Position numbers and translations under genes: made by a program
From: Priapulus caudatus
Taxonomy: Eukaryota; Priapulida; Priapulimorpha; Priapulimorphida; Priapulidae
DNA length: 25,342 bases
Direction: 5' to 3'
Assembly (NCBI RefSeq): GCF_000485595.1
Contig: NW_014578882.1
Span: 22,478-47,819, forward strand
Notes under the pieces: model-generated
Databases searched by the model: none
The model's input: only the letters and a program-made list of their open reading frames with translations
What the model was told of the DNA's origin: nothing
Part shown: positions 1-8,912 of the stretch, one piece after another
How positions within the stretch are numbered: position 1 is the first letter of the stretch
Layout: each line of letters begins with the position of its first letter

Positions 1-96
1 GCAACCATTAACATTCCATCCAAGCACATTTGCCCGATAGCTCACATTTTCTGTTACAACTATAAATCAAATACAATGTGTACTACATTTACCTGA
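1..96 (-). repeat. Exact duplicate segment, copy 1 (intron start after the OB-fold exon)
   Basis: Bases 1-96 are identical to 4661-4756. On the minus strand the shared block begins with the last exon bases TCAG, then the splice donor GTAAAT, and continues into the intron. The match may extend left of the window, so 96 bp is a minimum length. At this copy the donor follows the OB-fold exon 93-254; at the other copy it follows a RecQ helicase exon. The sharing stops almost exactly at the exon-intron border. Confidence 0.95.
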
Positions 97-1890
97 TTTT
101 GACGATCTGGCCCTTGCTGGCCGTAAACGTCACTTTCATTGTGTCCAACCCATGAATTATATCTTCTTCACTTCCAAGCGTGTCGAACAATTCCAGACTC
201 ATTGTCCACATCTTCGCTGACGTACCGGTTGTGATTTCGACCGTCACAGTGTCACTACACACACAATAACAACATTTTCATCAAGTCACGTGTGAGCAAA
301 AATGTCACTTATGTGTGGACGTTACTGCACGCATTTCAAAAACTTAACTCGTATCAATCACTAATCATCTGTCCAAACGTCTTGTGTGTGTTTACAACAC
401 CAAATTCATTCACTAACACTACTACAATTATACTCTACGTACCCTTCAATGTCAAATCCTCTGAGTATTCCCTGTTGTTCGCCTTCAACGGACACTGATG
501 TAACCTGCATCAAAAACACTGTTTACCACACCACTACGAGGCATAAATAAGTGCAGCTGGAATACATACAAATAGCTATTAAGATTAGTTCACGTTCATA
601 CATTTCTTTGTAACAATCATTCACACTTGTTGTGCAAATCCAATATGATGCATGTCATCTATACGTTCAATATGTCTATGACAAGTCTTTCTCAATACGA
701 TAGCAATAAGCCAGCCATATAGACATGCTACATAGATGTCAATAGCATGTCCAGCCTATAACAGTCACTATGACGATTTAGCAAATAAACTAAAGCTCCC
801 TTGTCACAACATCTGAAAACCTACCTGTATCTTGGTACTTTTGGTAAAAGTAGCTTCCTTTTGTGATCCGAACAAGCCAATCTCCAAGTTTTCAATGTTG
901 ACCTCATCCCCGTCACTCACTGCTATCTCTACAGCCCGCTTGCCCCAAACTTTGATGGGCAGCTTCACAGGGCTGCCGGCAACATCGCAGACGTTAAATT
1001 GTGCTCGCTGCTGCGTTTCACTACTCGTACTTGGTAACGCCTTCGTTACAACAACCTGCAAAATAGACCCACGCAGTTTATGTACATGTAAATCACTGTT
1101 CAACACACACCAAAACAGTTGCTCACATAGTCAAAATCACACCAGACATTTCACGAAACGTGTTTATCTACTTCACAATGATGTTGCACTGCAACATTCA
1201 TTTGCTACTGACATCCCAATATCATACTTACATCACTGACTATGCCGGACACGCTGATACGTCTTCGCTTTGGTGACCTTAACGCTTCGTCAATTGTCAC
1301 CTTTGGCCCATGTGCAAAATCTCTCACCACTTCCATATCCACATCAAACTTGCCACAAATCATCACCTACACATAAAAAACCTTGATTTATACATACAAT
1401 CTCGTTTCCGTACTTCATCCACACAATTACATACATTTTGTTGTAAACATGAATATAGTTGCCGGAATGTTGCACGCCCCGAGCCATACTACTATACTTT
1501 TAACGCTGTTCCACATCACATAACTAAAATTATTGTAACAGCCTGCTCGACACACGCAATACGTTGTACACAGAGATATGTAGTATCGTCAATGAATGAA
1601 TGCGTATCATTTTATCTACATACTTATATATTTGTATATATATTGAGTAATATATCTATACATACCGTCGACCGATCGTGCAGAGAGAAATTGTCGTCTC
1701 TGACTCCAGGGTTGCCCACTTGCACGAATCGACTCTTCGTAAATTTGTTGACGAATTTCTCGTTAAAAAACGTTACGTCGGTCCTCGTGCTTTCCTCGTT
1801 GAGGACTGGCACACGCCAGAAAACTACTTTTTTCCCTTGCCTCTCCTCTGGCGTATCCAGGACGTAGAATTTCACTTTCAACAGACTCAT
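93..1890 (-). CDS. RPA-like OB-fold single-strand DNA-binding protein, multi-exon, 3' end off window
   Basis: Five exons read coherently on the minus strand: 1666-1890, 1232-1366, 825-1055, 443-504 and 93-254. Donors are GTATGT, GTAAGT, GTAGGT, GTACGT and GTAAAT, and each acceptor ends in AG. Exons join in phase with no stop, giving about 271 residues before the last intron. Exon 1 (residues 1-75) starts MSLLKVKFYVLDT. Exons 2 and 3 contain RISVSGIVSD and IKVWGKRAVEIAVSDGDEV, the pattern of RPA70-type OB folds. The last visible exon has a further beta-rich segment. Replication protein A domains bind single-stranded DNA during replication and repair; transposon-borne relatives also exist. The start at 1890 is chosen because a TATA box lies 48 bp upstream, which makes an in-frame ATG at 1950 unlikely to be transcribed. 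The final exon is not in the window, but a copy of it seems to be at 4333-4366. Family assignment is by eye, and whether it is a host gene or transposon cargo is open. Confidence 0.72.
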
Positions 1891-1937
1891 CTTGCTCAGC
1901 AATTTCCGAAGAACTACCGATACCAAATCCACGTCCT

Positions 1938-1945
1938 CTTTTATA
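1938..1945 (-). promoter_or_regulatory. TATA box of the OB-fold gene
   Basis: The minus strand reads TATAAAAG, a perfect core TATA element, 48 bp before the proposed ATG at 1890. A start site about 25-30 bp downstream would leave a short 5' UTR. No other core promoter element was recognised. Confidence 0.5.
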
Positions 1946-1950
1946 CACAC

Positions 1951-2323
1951 TTGGCATTGCAGCTCCTTACTGCCTATGGGAAAAGCAAACTTTTACTAGC
2001 GAACACGATAATTCACACTCACACATCAATATACACATGTTCACCTCCAGATAGAAATGTAGCTGCCTGCCGCATTATGTAATCGAAAAGCACACGGCCC
2101 ACACTCCGTGCCATGCATTAGCGCTTGTAACAATCCATAGTATAGAAGATGGGGTCGTTGTCGTATCAGGTACTACAGATATGTACCCGAGGTAGTTTTA
2201 GGTTGTTTAGTATTATGTTTATATTTTTATGTGAAGTATGTTTAGGGTCAGAGTTAAGGTTGGGTTTACGGTTAGTATTACGGTTAGGGTACACTTCTGT
2301 AGTACAAGTCTGTTCACGGGCAG
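1951..2323. other. Non-coding stretch with a telomere-like degenerate run
   Basis: No supported gene. Bases 2236-2296 hold a degenerate run of TTAGGG-like units (gtttaggg, aaggttggg, ttacggttag, acggttaggg). Around 2058-2100 there is a motif (attatgtaatcgaaaa, then acggccc) that resembles two places in 11893-12130, suggesting an old dispersed repeat. Confidence 0.4.
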
Positions 2324-2886
2324 ATACGCCACATTTCAAAGATTCTTTATTTACCCTCTGCCCACTCTGATGTTGTACGTTAGGTAGCTACACAGATAAT
2401 ATTTTTTTTTAGGTAAACAGATGAACTAAGATATTGCTACTTAATTAGGAAATCACTGTATCTATCTTGACTATATACATCTGCGTACCGTTTAAATATA
2501 TGCCACCACTAAATGATAGTGAGAGATAAATGTCCGTGGGCATTGTATAATTTCATGCAGAAATATCGAAGGCACTTCATCCTCTCTAACCAAGTAGTGT
2601 ATTTATAGTTTCCATCTAACTACACATATATATACCTACTGTGTAACTATATGTTGTGTACACGCTCGTACGCACCAACACACACAAACACGCACGTCCC
2701 ACACACACGAACGCACACACACACGCACGCATGCACACATATACATGGACACGCACGCGCTCGCGCGCAAGCACGCACACACGCAAACACACAGACGCAC
2801 ACATACACAAATACACGCGCGGGCGTGTCCATGTCATTTGTAAAGCTACATAAATCATTTCAAACATAAATAATACATATAGCGAA
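2324..2886. repeat. CA-rich dispersed repeat, copy A
   Basis: This block aligns by eye, in the same orientation, with 12171-12741. Shared landmarks in order are: aaagattctttatttaccct, ttaattaggaaat, tatctatcttgactatatac, ccgtttaaatatatgcc, aaatgatagtgagagataaa, accaagtagtgtatttatag, a (CA)/(CG)-rich tract, and atcatttcaaacataaataa. The copies differ by scattered substitutions and indels, so this is a genuine old duplication or transposed element. Reading frames through the CA tract are low-complexity artefacts. The right end also recurs at 11443. Confidence 0.85.
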
Positions 2887-2903
2887 ATAATCACAGAGAC
2901 GTG
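2880..2903. repeat. 24-bp sequence shared with 16798-16821
   Basis: The 24 bases starting tagcgaaataatcacag are identical here and at 16798-16821. Here they lie at the right edge of the CA-rich repeat; there they lie at the edge of the LINE fragment. Flanks differ on both sides. Confidence 0.85.
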
Positions 2904-3586
2904 TGAAGCGATATATTCAACAATGAAAGCTGATTACATGCAGGTGAATTAAAGCTGTGTGCATATTATGTCACAACTGATAGGTGTATTTTGGTGGTGT
3001 GGTTCTGCATCCAAGCAAGCCAGTTCTCCCTCACCGTTTGGTGAACAATGTCGTCATCACCATGTTTACCTTAATTAAGGACTACATCCTCTTCTTTAAT
3101 AGGACTCGCCTAATTATGAAAATACCATGAGAAAACATGGTTTAAAGGAACACTATTGGGGTTAATATTCTTGATCACACGTGTGGGATAGTGTCCATAA
3201 ATACTGCAGCTTCTTCTACTCTGCCTCCTTCTCTAACAGCAAAGCACATGGTCATCAGCAGGAAGGAGTTTTTGCTTTTGACATTTTGGTGTTTTGCCTC
3301 TGTTCCATTATCCAAGCAGAAGCTGTATGTGTTCGCTTGATGGTAGTTCAGCTTGCTACCACATCCTCAGTTGGTAGAACCTTGAATAGAAGAAAACGTG
3401 CAATATAGACCTTAAACATTTGACATTAATGCATAAATACACGGTAATCTTAAGTGTATCAAATAGGGAATATGTTGCTTCAAAAGTTCATGAGAAAGGG
3501 ATCTGCGTGTAATCTGAATACACATGTGCATATATGTTTATTAAAGCATATGTTTAGTGACACTGTTGTTTATTACCTCCAAACTA
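2904..3586. other. No clear gene; possible coding relic at 2966-3070 (minus)
   Basis: A 34-codon minus-strand frame at 2966-3070 contains DDDIVHQTVRENWLAWMQN and ends in TAA. It looks protein-like but is unrecognised, and could belong to the same broken element as 3587-3971. The plus-strand frame at 3181-3408 has no recognisable motif. The rest is AT-rich with no feature. Confidence 0.25.
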
Positions 3587-3971
3587 CTACTTGTCATGTT
3601 CCTTGCCTATTAAGTCAACATGACTCCGTGCTGCCCCAACTCCATGTGAGATTCCCATGTGGTTGAGCGTGAAGAAGACCTTGTGTGGTGCTCCTTGATG
3701 CCACATTTCAATGGCAACACTGTTGCACAAAGTTGAATTTCCTTGGGCATTTATTGAAAAGAGCTATGGCAAGCATTTGTTCTAGGTTCCTGTCCGATAC
3801 AGATTGGACTTCATCGGGACGCAGGTTTCTGCAAGTAATAGCATATGTTTTAATGTTACCAACATTTCATGTATATACCATGAAAAATTTAAGTTTTTTC
3901 CCCTAGCATTCTTGCAGAACAGCAAATCCTTCTTCTTTTGGATGGCCTGGAACTGAATGATGTATGGAGGT
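3587..3971 (-). pseudogene. Two-exon coding relic, unrecognised (transposon-like)
   Basis: On the minus strand an exon-like segment ends at 3879 with donor GTATAT. A 50-bp intron (3829-3878, acceptor ttacttgcag) follows, then an exon 3828-3587. Exon 1 includes QFQAIQKKKDLLFCKNARG. Exon 2 begins NLRPDEVQSVSDRNLEQMLA and continues in a shifted frame near 3730 with KVFFTLNHMGISHGVGAARS before a TAG at 3587. The second half resembles conserved regions of invertebrate transposon proteins, but I cannot name the family. Joining the two exons gives a TGA at the junction. With the frameshift, this marks it as a relic or a non-native join. Exon 1 is the 95-bp unit also found at 7188-7282. Confidence 0.45.
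3877..3971 (-). repeat. 95-bp exact duplicate, copy 1 (exon-sized)
   Basis: Identical to 7188-7282 with no mismatch seen; flanks diverge immediately on both sides. On the minus strand it holds one open frame and ends ...TCATG followed by GT, which here is followed by ATATAC, a plausible donor. On its upstream side this copy has no AG acceptor, whereas the other copy does. Confidence 0.9.
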
Positions 3972-4332
3972 AAATTTTCATTATTTTTGTTGTTACTATA
4001 ATTTACTATTACTATTTACTATTTTTAGAAATCAATAACATTGTAGATTTCGATAACATTACCTACTATATATTTATTATGCATAGCGTGCAACACAATA
4101 CAATCATACGTAGTACATTAAATCAATTATTAACAATACAATTACAATTACAATCCATTACAATATAATCAACATTTAGATTCAGAATGACTACTCTACA
4201 CTAATCTATTGTACACTCCATTATGACACTATCTATAACTACAATCTATATACTAATATCAATTAAAAAAACGCTTGTGTACTAACAACATCGATCTACA
4301 CGTTTTCGTCGTCCTTGTACCGTTGGTGACAC
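3972..4332. other. AT-rich 3' UTR-like region with poly(A) signal
   Basis: No coding frame. On the minus strand AATAAA occurs at 4073-4078, about 255 bp after the stop codon of the terminal exon 4333-4366. It could be the poly(A) signal of that gene copy. Confidence 0.4.
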
Positions 4333-4366
4333 TTACTCCCTTTCTTTCTCATCATCAGTGACTTCC
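4333..4366 (-). CDS. Probable terminal exon of a second OB-fold gene copy
   Basis: A clear acceptor (tttctttgtag) precedes G followed by codons for EVTDDEKERE and TAA. The exon needs two bases from the preceding exon, exactly the phase left by the OB-fold exon ending at 93. It does not fit the RecQ exon at 4753, which ends in phase 0 and would reach a stop after two residues. It lies in line with the duplicated intron start at 4661-4756, so 4073-4756 is best read as the 3' end of an OB-fold gene copy. The acidic tail is plausible but very short. Confidence 0.5.
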
Positions 4367-4660
4367 CTACAAAGAAACATACCAACAATCCACATTACTC
4401 ACGTTAATTTCACAACAGCACACCACACAAATACGACCATCCTTGCATATCGTATCAGACAAATAAACACGAATTTATATGTCAAATGATCAAAACAAAC
4501 TATAACTGTTGACAGATGTACGCTTTGCAACAAGAAAAATATAACAATACTTTTAGTGTTTCTATTCATGTCTCATAAATACAGAACCCCATTATATTGC
4601 GTCTTCTGACGTTCCTTTCCATCCAAACACACTTAACATGAATACAACTGCCATGATGTT

Positions 4661-4756
4661 GCAACCATTAACATTCCATCCAAGCACATTTGCCCGATAG
4701 CTCACATTTTCTGTTACAACTATAAATCAAATACAATGTGTACTACATTTACCTGA
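4661..4756 (-). repeat. Exact duplicate segment, copy 2 (intron start after a RecQ exon)
   Basis: Identical to bases 1-96. The donor GTAAAT is at 4747-4752, and the upstream exon here codes for a RecQ helicase. The intron then runs about 380 bp to the acceptor at 4367. Confidence 0.95.
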
Positions 4757-5250
4757 AGTGTGTAGAGACGCTGAAATGCTGGACGAAAGTTCTCACCCCA
4801 GTCCAACACGCAGTGCGCTTCATCGATGACAATAAATGTCTTTGCTTGGTGTTGATAATATTGAATTAGCCAAATATCATATAGTAATTTATTGTCAATT
4901 AGCTGTTGGGTGAGCGAAAACAAACGTGTATTTGCCGTCAGTCAATTTCTTTCGTTCACTGTTGCTCATGTTTGTCTTGATCAATGTTGCATAGTCTCCA
5001 AGTTTCAGCAGCTGTTGATTCAAAATGACATTCAAAGGAACGATAACTAAAACAAATGCTTTCAAGAAATGATCACTTAACTCTGGCAGAAGTTCATATA
5101 TTAATGACTTTCCATAGCCTGTAGGTAACATTACAATTGTATCTTTGTATAGTATTGACTGCAACACATCTATTTGGAGTAGCTTGAGAACATCAATTTC
5201 CATGCCATATTTCGAGTTGTGTTTGGCTAAACACAGTTGAGTCCATCTTC
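4753..5250 (-). pseudogene. RecQ-family DNA helicase fragment, frameshifted
   Basis: RecQ helicases unwind DNA 3' to 5' using ATP. The minus strand opens after an acceptor (atttatttttctcag) at 5251 and reads a helicase domain. Walker A is LPTGYGKS (5104-5127), and motif II with the RecQ-specific aromatic loop is VIDEAHCVLDWGENFRPAF (about 4780-4838). Near 4900 the frame breaks: KYTFVFAHP runs to a stop, while the downstream helicase frame resumes at LIDNKLLYDIW one base out of register. Only helicase motifs I to about III are present; the second RecA lobe, RQC and HRDC are absent. The downstream splice phase does not match the next exon, so this is a broken, transplanted fragment. Confidence 0.8.
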
Positions 5251-5299
5251 CTGAGAAAAATAAATTAAGACACATTTACTAACTTGGAAAGTAAATTAA

Positions 5300-5300
5300 G

Positions 5301-5348
<48 letters not shown>

Positions 5349-5353
5349 TGTGT
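5300..5353. repeat. GT/GCGT microsatellite
   Basis: A run of TG dinucleotides turns into about ten GCGT tetranucleotides and returns to GTGT. It is followed by GA-rich sequence and a G8 run near 5387. Simple repeat, no coding value. Confidence 0.95.
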
Positions 5354-6008
5354 AATGGAGATAGAGTGAGAGAGAGATAGAGAATGGGGGGGGGTACTGC
5401 ATGCTTAGTCAGAATGTATAGCTATAGCATAGCAATAGGGTAATGGGGATTTATGAGAGAACTGGGTCATCTTCCAAGCCTGATCTAGTAACTATCTGAC
5501 CAGAATAACTGAAATGCTGATGTGGTTCATTGATTTTTGGGAGTGTACTGTGTGCAGCTATAAAATATTTGACCAGTTATGCCCTGTTACGTCCGTAAAC
5601 ACGAGATACAAGTGACGGTGTTTCAATTGTTTACTTTTGGAAAAGTGGGCGGAGCTTAATCGAGGGCACCGGTCAAACAGCGATTGAATTATGTAGGATC
5701 TGGCATGTGCAGTTGCTGAAAAAGTATATGAATGGTGTTTTCTGGACATACTATAGTTACCCTCCGCTCCAGAAAACCAAACTGCTCACGCTATAACAGT
5801 CATTTCTAGTGCAATTCTTACTTAACATTACCATTGCCGCCATGTTGCTTCTCTCCATGTAGGCCGCCATTAATCCATCCTTGCCTAGGTCAGTGTAGAG
5901 CACGCCAGACCCAGGGTACCCGGATGGTGGCAGTGGTGATTGAGCCCATGAGCGAGAGCGCCATCTGTAGTGGAGTTTGCCGATTGCATTGCGAATTTGC
6001 GTCACTTC
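5354..6008. other. Unassigned region with a short inverted repeat
   Basis: No recognised gene. An imperfect inverted repeat lies at 5733-5779 (tggtgttttctgga against tccagaaaacca) around a 21-bp spacer. A minus-strand frame at 5757-6005 (82 codons) shows no family motif and contains gccgccat-type sequence that also fits non-coding DNA. Confidence 0.3.
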
Positions 6009-6243
6009 GCAAATAGGAAACAGGATCAGAAACCCATTTCCTATTTCTCATTTCTCATTTTCGATTTTCAGCTTAAAAATAAGAAATAAGTCAAAAACCC
6101 ATTTACTATTTGCAACGTCAAATGGGAAAACAAACTAACGGGTCAGAAACCCATTTCCTATTTTCTATTTTCATTTAAAAAAATAGGAAATAGGTCAGAA
6201 ACCCATTTTATATTTGCAACGTCAAATGGGAAAACAAACTAAT
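6009..6243. repeat. Nested direct and inverted repeats (MITE-like cluster)
   Basis: The phrase tcagaaacccattt occurs three times (6026, 6143, 6195) and caaatgggaaaacaaactaa twice, about 105 bp apart. Inverted pairs aaataggaaa / tttcctattt flank the first unit and recur in the second. This looks like two tandem copies of a small palindromic element. The second copy abuts the BEL/Pao fragment. Confidence 0.7.
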
Positions 6244-6733
6244 GGTATGTACCGTGATTGAACACTAACACCTTCTGTTCCGAGCTATGTCCTACTTCAA
6301 CTATCTGTTTACCAACAACCTCAGTTCTTGCACCTTCAAGCTTATCAACTACTTCACTCTTCATACCTTCAGGCTTAGCAACTATTCCACCTTTTGCATC
6401 TTCAAGATCTATATTCGAGGACCACGCTTTGACCTCGAACCCACCTAAGGCTAGCACTCTATCAACCTCTGGCGTCAGTGTTGCTTCTGCTTCCGACTTG
6501 ACAGATGGGCACATGTCATTCATGGTAGTGTTGGCTTCTATCACCTCCGCAGCTCGCGGGTATTTCTCTCGACCTTCATCCGCTGTCAGCCTCAGTGCAG
6601 TGATCGCCATGGTTCCAGCAGGCTTATCCCCAAACGACAACACCTGCTTGACGTACACATCTGGTTCTCTGTCGACATCTAGATCTCTCCACAAATATCT
6701 ATGCACATGCTTATCGATCGTAGGTATCAATCA
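6239..6733 (-). pseudogene. BEL/Pao retrotransposon reverse transcriptase fragment
   Basis: The minus-strand frame carries BEL/Pao pol signatures: HRYLWRDLDVDREPDVY, then SFGDKPAGTMAITALRLTAD, then KYPRAAEVIEANT and LALGGFEVKAWSSN. In the family these span reverse transcriptase palm motifs B to E. The catalytic YxDD position reads TTMNDM, so the usual aspartate pair is lost (N-D), which predicts no polymerase activity. Only about 160 residues remain of a polyprotein normally well over 1,000 long. The 5' side stops at a palindromic element beginning at 6734; the 3' side ends at the repeat cluster. A dead fragment. Confidence 0.8.
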
Positions 6734-6826
6734 GCCTAAAAATTACTTTTTTTTACGAGAGCTCTTTTTTGATTTTGTATGAAAAAATGAGCTCTCGTAA
6801 ATTTATTTACGGTAGCTATTTTAGGC
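6734..6826. mobile_element. Short palindromic MITE-like element
   Basis: Termini gcctaaaa and ttttaggc are inverted, and an inner perfect pair acgagagctc / gagctctcgt surrounds a T-run, a short spacer and an A-run. The whole can fold into one hairpin of about 93 bp. It sits at the broken edge of the BEL/Pao reading frame, as an insertion would. No target-site duplication could be confirmed. Confidence 0.6.
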
Positions 6827-7187
6827 TTGGCCAGAGCTACTTTTTCATAGCATGATTTTGTTAAAATTTTCATAAACCAGAAAGTGTGTCGAATTATTGT
6901 AAAGGTGTTGATGTATTGTAAAGGTGTAAAGTCAAGATTATGCTTTGGCGAAATCGACCAGATCAACAATCATTCAGGTCGACTGGCTTCTTGATCTGCA
7001 TATGCATAACCTGATTAGCTGCCGTGACCTCTTCCCCTCCATACACTGTCCACCGTAGAGGAGTTCTCTGGGCGACAATACCGTTCTATAGACGCCCGCA
7101 TCCTCACGTGCGTTGCCAATGGGAAGGTGGCATGGAAACATGCAACAGTAGTGGGCATGTATTCCCTGACCTCGGCAATAGCGGAGG
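6827..7187. other. Unassigned; possible coding relic on the minus strand
   Basis: Between 7015 and 7187 the minus frame continues from the 95-bp exon-like unit with IAEVREYMPTTVACFHATF and reaches a donor-like GTGAGG near 7115. The family is not recognised. A short local duplication (gtaaaggtgt) lies near 6899-6927. Confidence 0.25.
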
Positions 7188-7282
7188 ACCATGAAAAATT
7201 TAAGTTTTTTCCCCTAGCATTCTTGCAGAACAGCAAATCCTTCTTCTTTTGGATGGCCTGGAACTGAATGATGTATGGAGGT
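7188..7282 (-). repeat. 95-bp exact duplicate, copy 2 (exon-sized)
   Basis: Identical to 3877-3971. On the minus strand an AG (cctcatag) directly precedes this copy, as an acceptor would. The open frame crosses its far end without interruption (FSW then SSAIAEV). This copy may therefore be the native context, and the copy at 3877 the moved one. Confidence 0.9.
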
Positions 7283-7941
7283 CTATGAGGTCATGATTAT
7301 ATAACTTAAAGTAGCAATCCATGTATACTTTTTATCTAGATTTCATCGGAAGAATAACCACTAGAAATAGGGATCCGGTGTCGGACGAATAAACCATGGC
7401 GTTAACGTAAAGCATACCTCTTTCTTTATGAGTCGGCAAGCAACTACTATCACTATCAGCACCTTCTTCGCTGCTGTTGAGTGGTTCACTAAGGTGGCGA
7501 AGCCATCCTTGTAGTGGAAGATGGAAAAGTACCACGCCGCCTGTTCTACATAAAATTTCTCTGAGTCTTTCGTGCTCGTAAATCCGCTGTCGTTGCTATG
7601 AGAAGCTGTATTTGAGGATGTGTTGAAAATTTTGCTTGCCTTTTGGAAGGTCGCGACGGAGTGGTTTGACTGTCGTCTGGCTGTTTGTTTTCAGTCGGAG
7701 TAGCTGCGAAAGAGTCTCTTTCCCGCCAAGTTATTTTTCCTGCCTTGAATTACCTTGAATTTGTGTTTTGCAACGAGTAGAAGCTTTGTGTGACAAGCAG
7801 AACAAATGAAATGTCCTGGCAAAAAGTATTTCTTAGGTGATGTTTGAAAAACCCTTTCCAAAAGTACAAGGGGTTGTCACAGACAACACAGCGACACTTT
7901 TAAATCCTCGTCCTCCTGCTCGTTACTCTTCCGACAGCGAC
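7283..7941. other. Downstream flank of the helicase composite; possible exon 7419-7535
   Basis: A minus-strand segment with LNSSEEGADSDSSCLPTHKE ends at a good donor (gag then GTATGC) at 7418. It could be a 3' exon of the element to its right. At 7790-7900 cysteine-rich stretches (CRCVVCDNPLYFWKGFF in one frame, HFICSACHTKLL in another) suggest a decayed zinc-binding tail with frameshifts. Nothing can be named. Confidence 0.3.
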
Positions 7942-8892
7942 TCAGAGTTGGCCTGCTGCAATGACGTGTTGGCAGTGAACCTCTACTGATGACAGTGTCA
8001 TACCTTGACACTTGTGGATGGTCATTGCAAACGCAAGCAGCAAGGGTAGCTGCTTCCGTGTTGCAATGACCTTCTGATGCGCCGGTGGAAAAATTGAAGA
8101 TAGGCGAGGCCTGATGAGTATTGCCTGTTAATTACTTTTGAATGCAAAATTGATGAGTGGGCCATCAGGTGTAATTTCGGAAACGGTCCCTAACAGGCCA
8201 TTGAAGTGTTGTTCTGACAGATTAGTGGTCAGAACAACAGGTGCTTCGACTTTCAGTGCAACATACCTCGGCGCTCTAGATCTTCTTTTTAATGCCAGAC
8301 TATCTCCAGTGTCAGTTGCCGTGTATATGGTCTGCTTTCCTGGCAGCTGGCTGAGATGTTCTGCGTTAAATAGCTCAGCCTCAAAATTTCTAGTAAAAAG
8401 AACAAGCTGACCTGACGCCTTCAAAGGGCGAGCTACCTCAGCCAGAAGAGAGCAAGAGCCTTGGGATAAAGATTCACCCCTAGCTAGCTCGTTGATGCAG
8501 GTGATTAAGGCATCATCTTGCTGAGGCCTCAGGCAGCTGCCCCACTTTCTGCATCTCTTCTCGGCCTCGTCTAGATGGAGAGAAGGCACGCTGTGAAGTT
8601 TCTTTCGATCACACAGGAACCTTATAAAAAGTCCTAGTGAGGCCAGATAACTACTGACGGTTCCTGCCACGTTTACCTTGGGAAATGGAGTGAGCCATTT
8701 CTCAAAAACGATATCCATGTTTTCCATGGTTTCGTTAACAGTCTGTTTCCAAATAATGGTATATTTTTGCGAGTTGAAGAACGTGCTGATGGGCAGCTGT
8801 ATGTGTTCTACTCCCCCCTCTAGAGATGTCAGGTACTGACTGAACTGGCTTGTGAGGGTATGCAAGCGTTCCTGTGGAGACTGTTCAACCAC
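7942..8892 (-). pseudogene. Recombinase-core-like domain fused to Pif1-type helicase C-terminal half
   Basis: A continuous 254-codon frame (8892-8128) is followed, in the same frame after a TAA at 8128-8130, by more helicase sequence up to a TGA at 7942-7944. Residues about 1-125 (YLTSLEGGVEH, then FPKVNVAGTVSSYLASLGLF) resemble the SAM-like core-binding domain of tyrosine recombinases in invertebrate elements. From about residue 130 the frame is Pif1 superfamily-1B helicase: DDALITCINELARGES, LVLFTRNFEAELFNAEHLSQ, APVVLTTNLSEQHFNGL. Beyond the TAA it reads LLLAFAMTIHKCQGMTLSS and VIAAGQL. Walker A and B are missing between the two parts, so an internal deletion or a fusion of two elements is likely. 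The stops show decay. Pif1-like enzymes unwind DNA 5' to 3'; the recombinase assignment is by pattern only. Confidence 0.6.
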
Positions 8893-8912
8893 TTCTTAAT
8901 TGCACCTTTACC

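Noticed and set aside
832-1239. 135-codon plus-strand frame
   Set aside because: It lies antisense to spliced OB-fold exons with good splice sites.
1624-1950. Alternative upstream ATG at 1950 for the OB-fold gene
   Set aside because: It lies upstream of the TATA box position expected for transcription, and the extra residues are not conserved-looking.
2616-2894. Long Cys/Val/Arg-rich or Thr/His-rich frames on both strands
   Set aside because: They translate a CA/CG simple repeat; the matching tract at 12472-12734 gives the same artefact.
1-4756. Reading the 96-bp duplicate as a k-mer-sized assembly overlap
   Set aside because: The match may extend left of the window, so 96 bp is only a lower bound; misassembly stays possible but is not shown by the length.
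5300-5353. Possible CRISPR-like or satellite array
   Set aside because: It is a simple dinucleotide/tetranucleotide microsatellite with no spacers.
6258-6782. 174-codon plus-strand frame rich in Ser/Thr
   Set aside because: Antisense shadow of the BEL/Pao reverse transcriptase.
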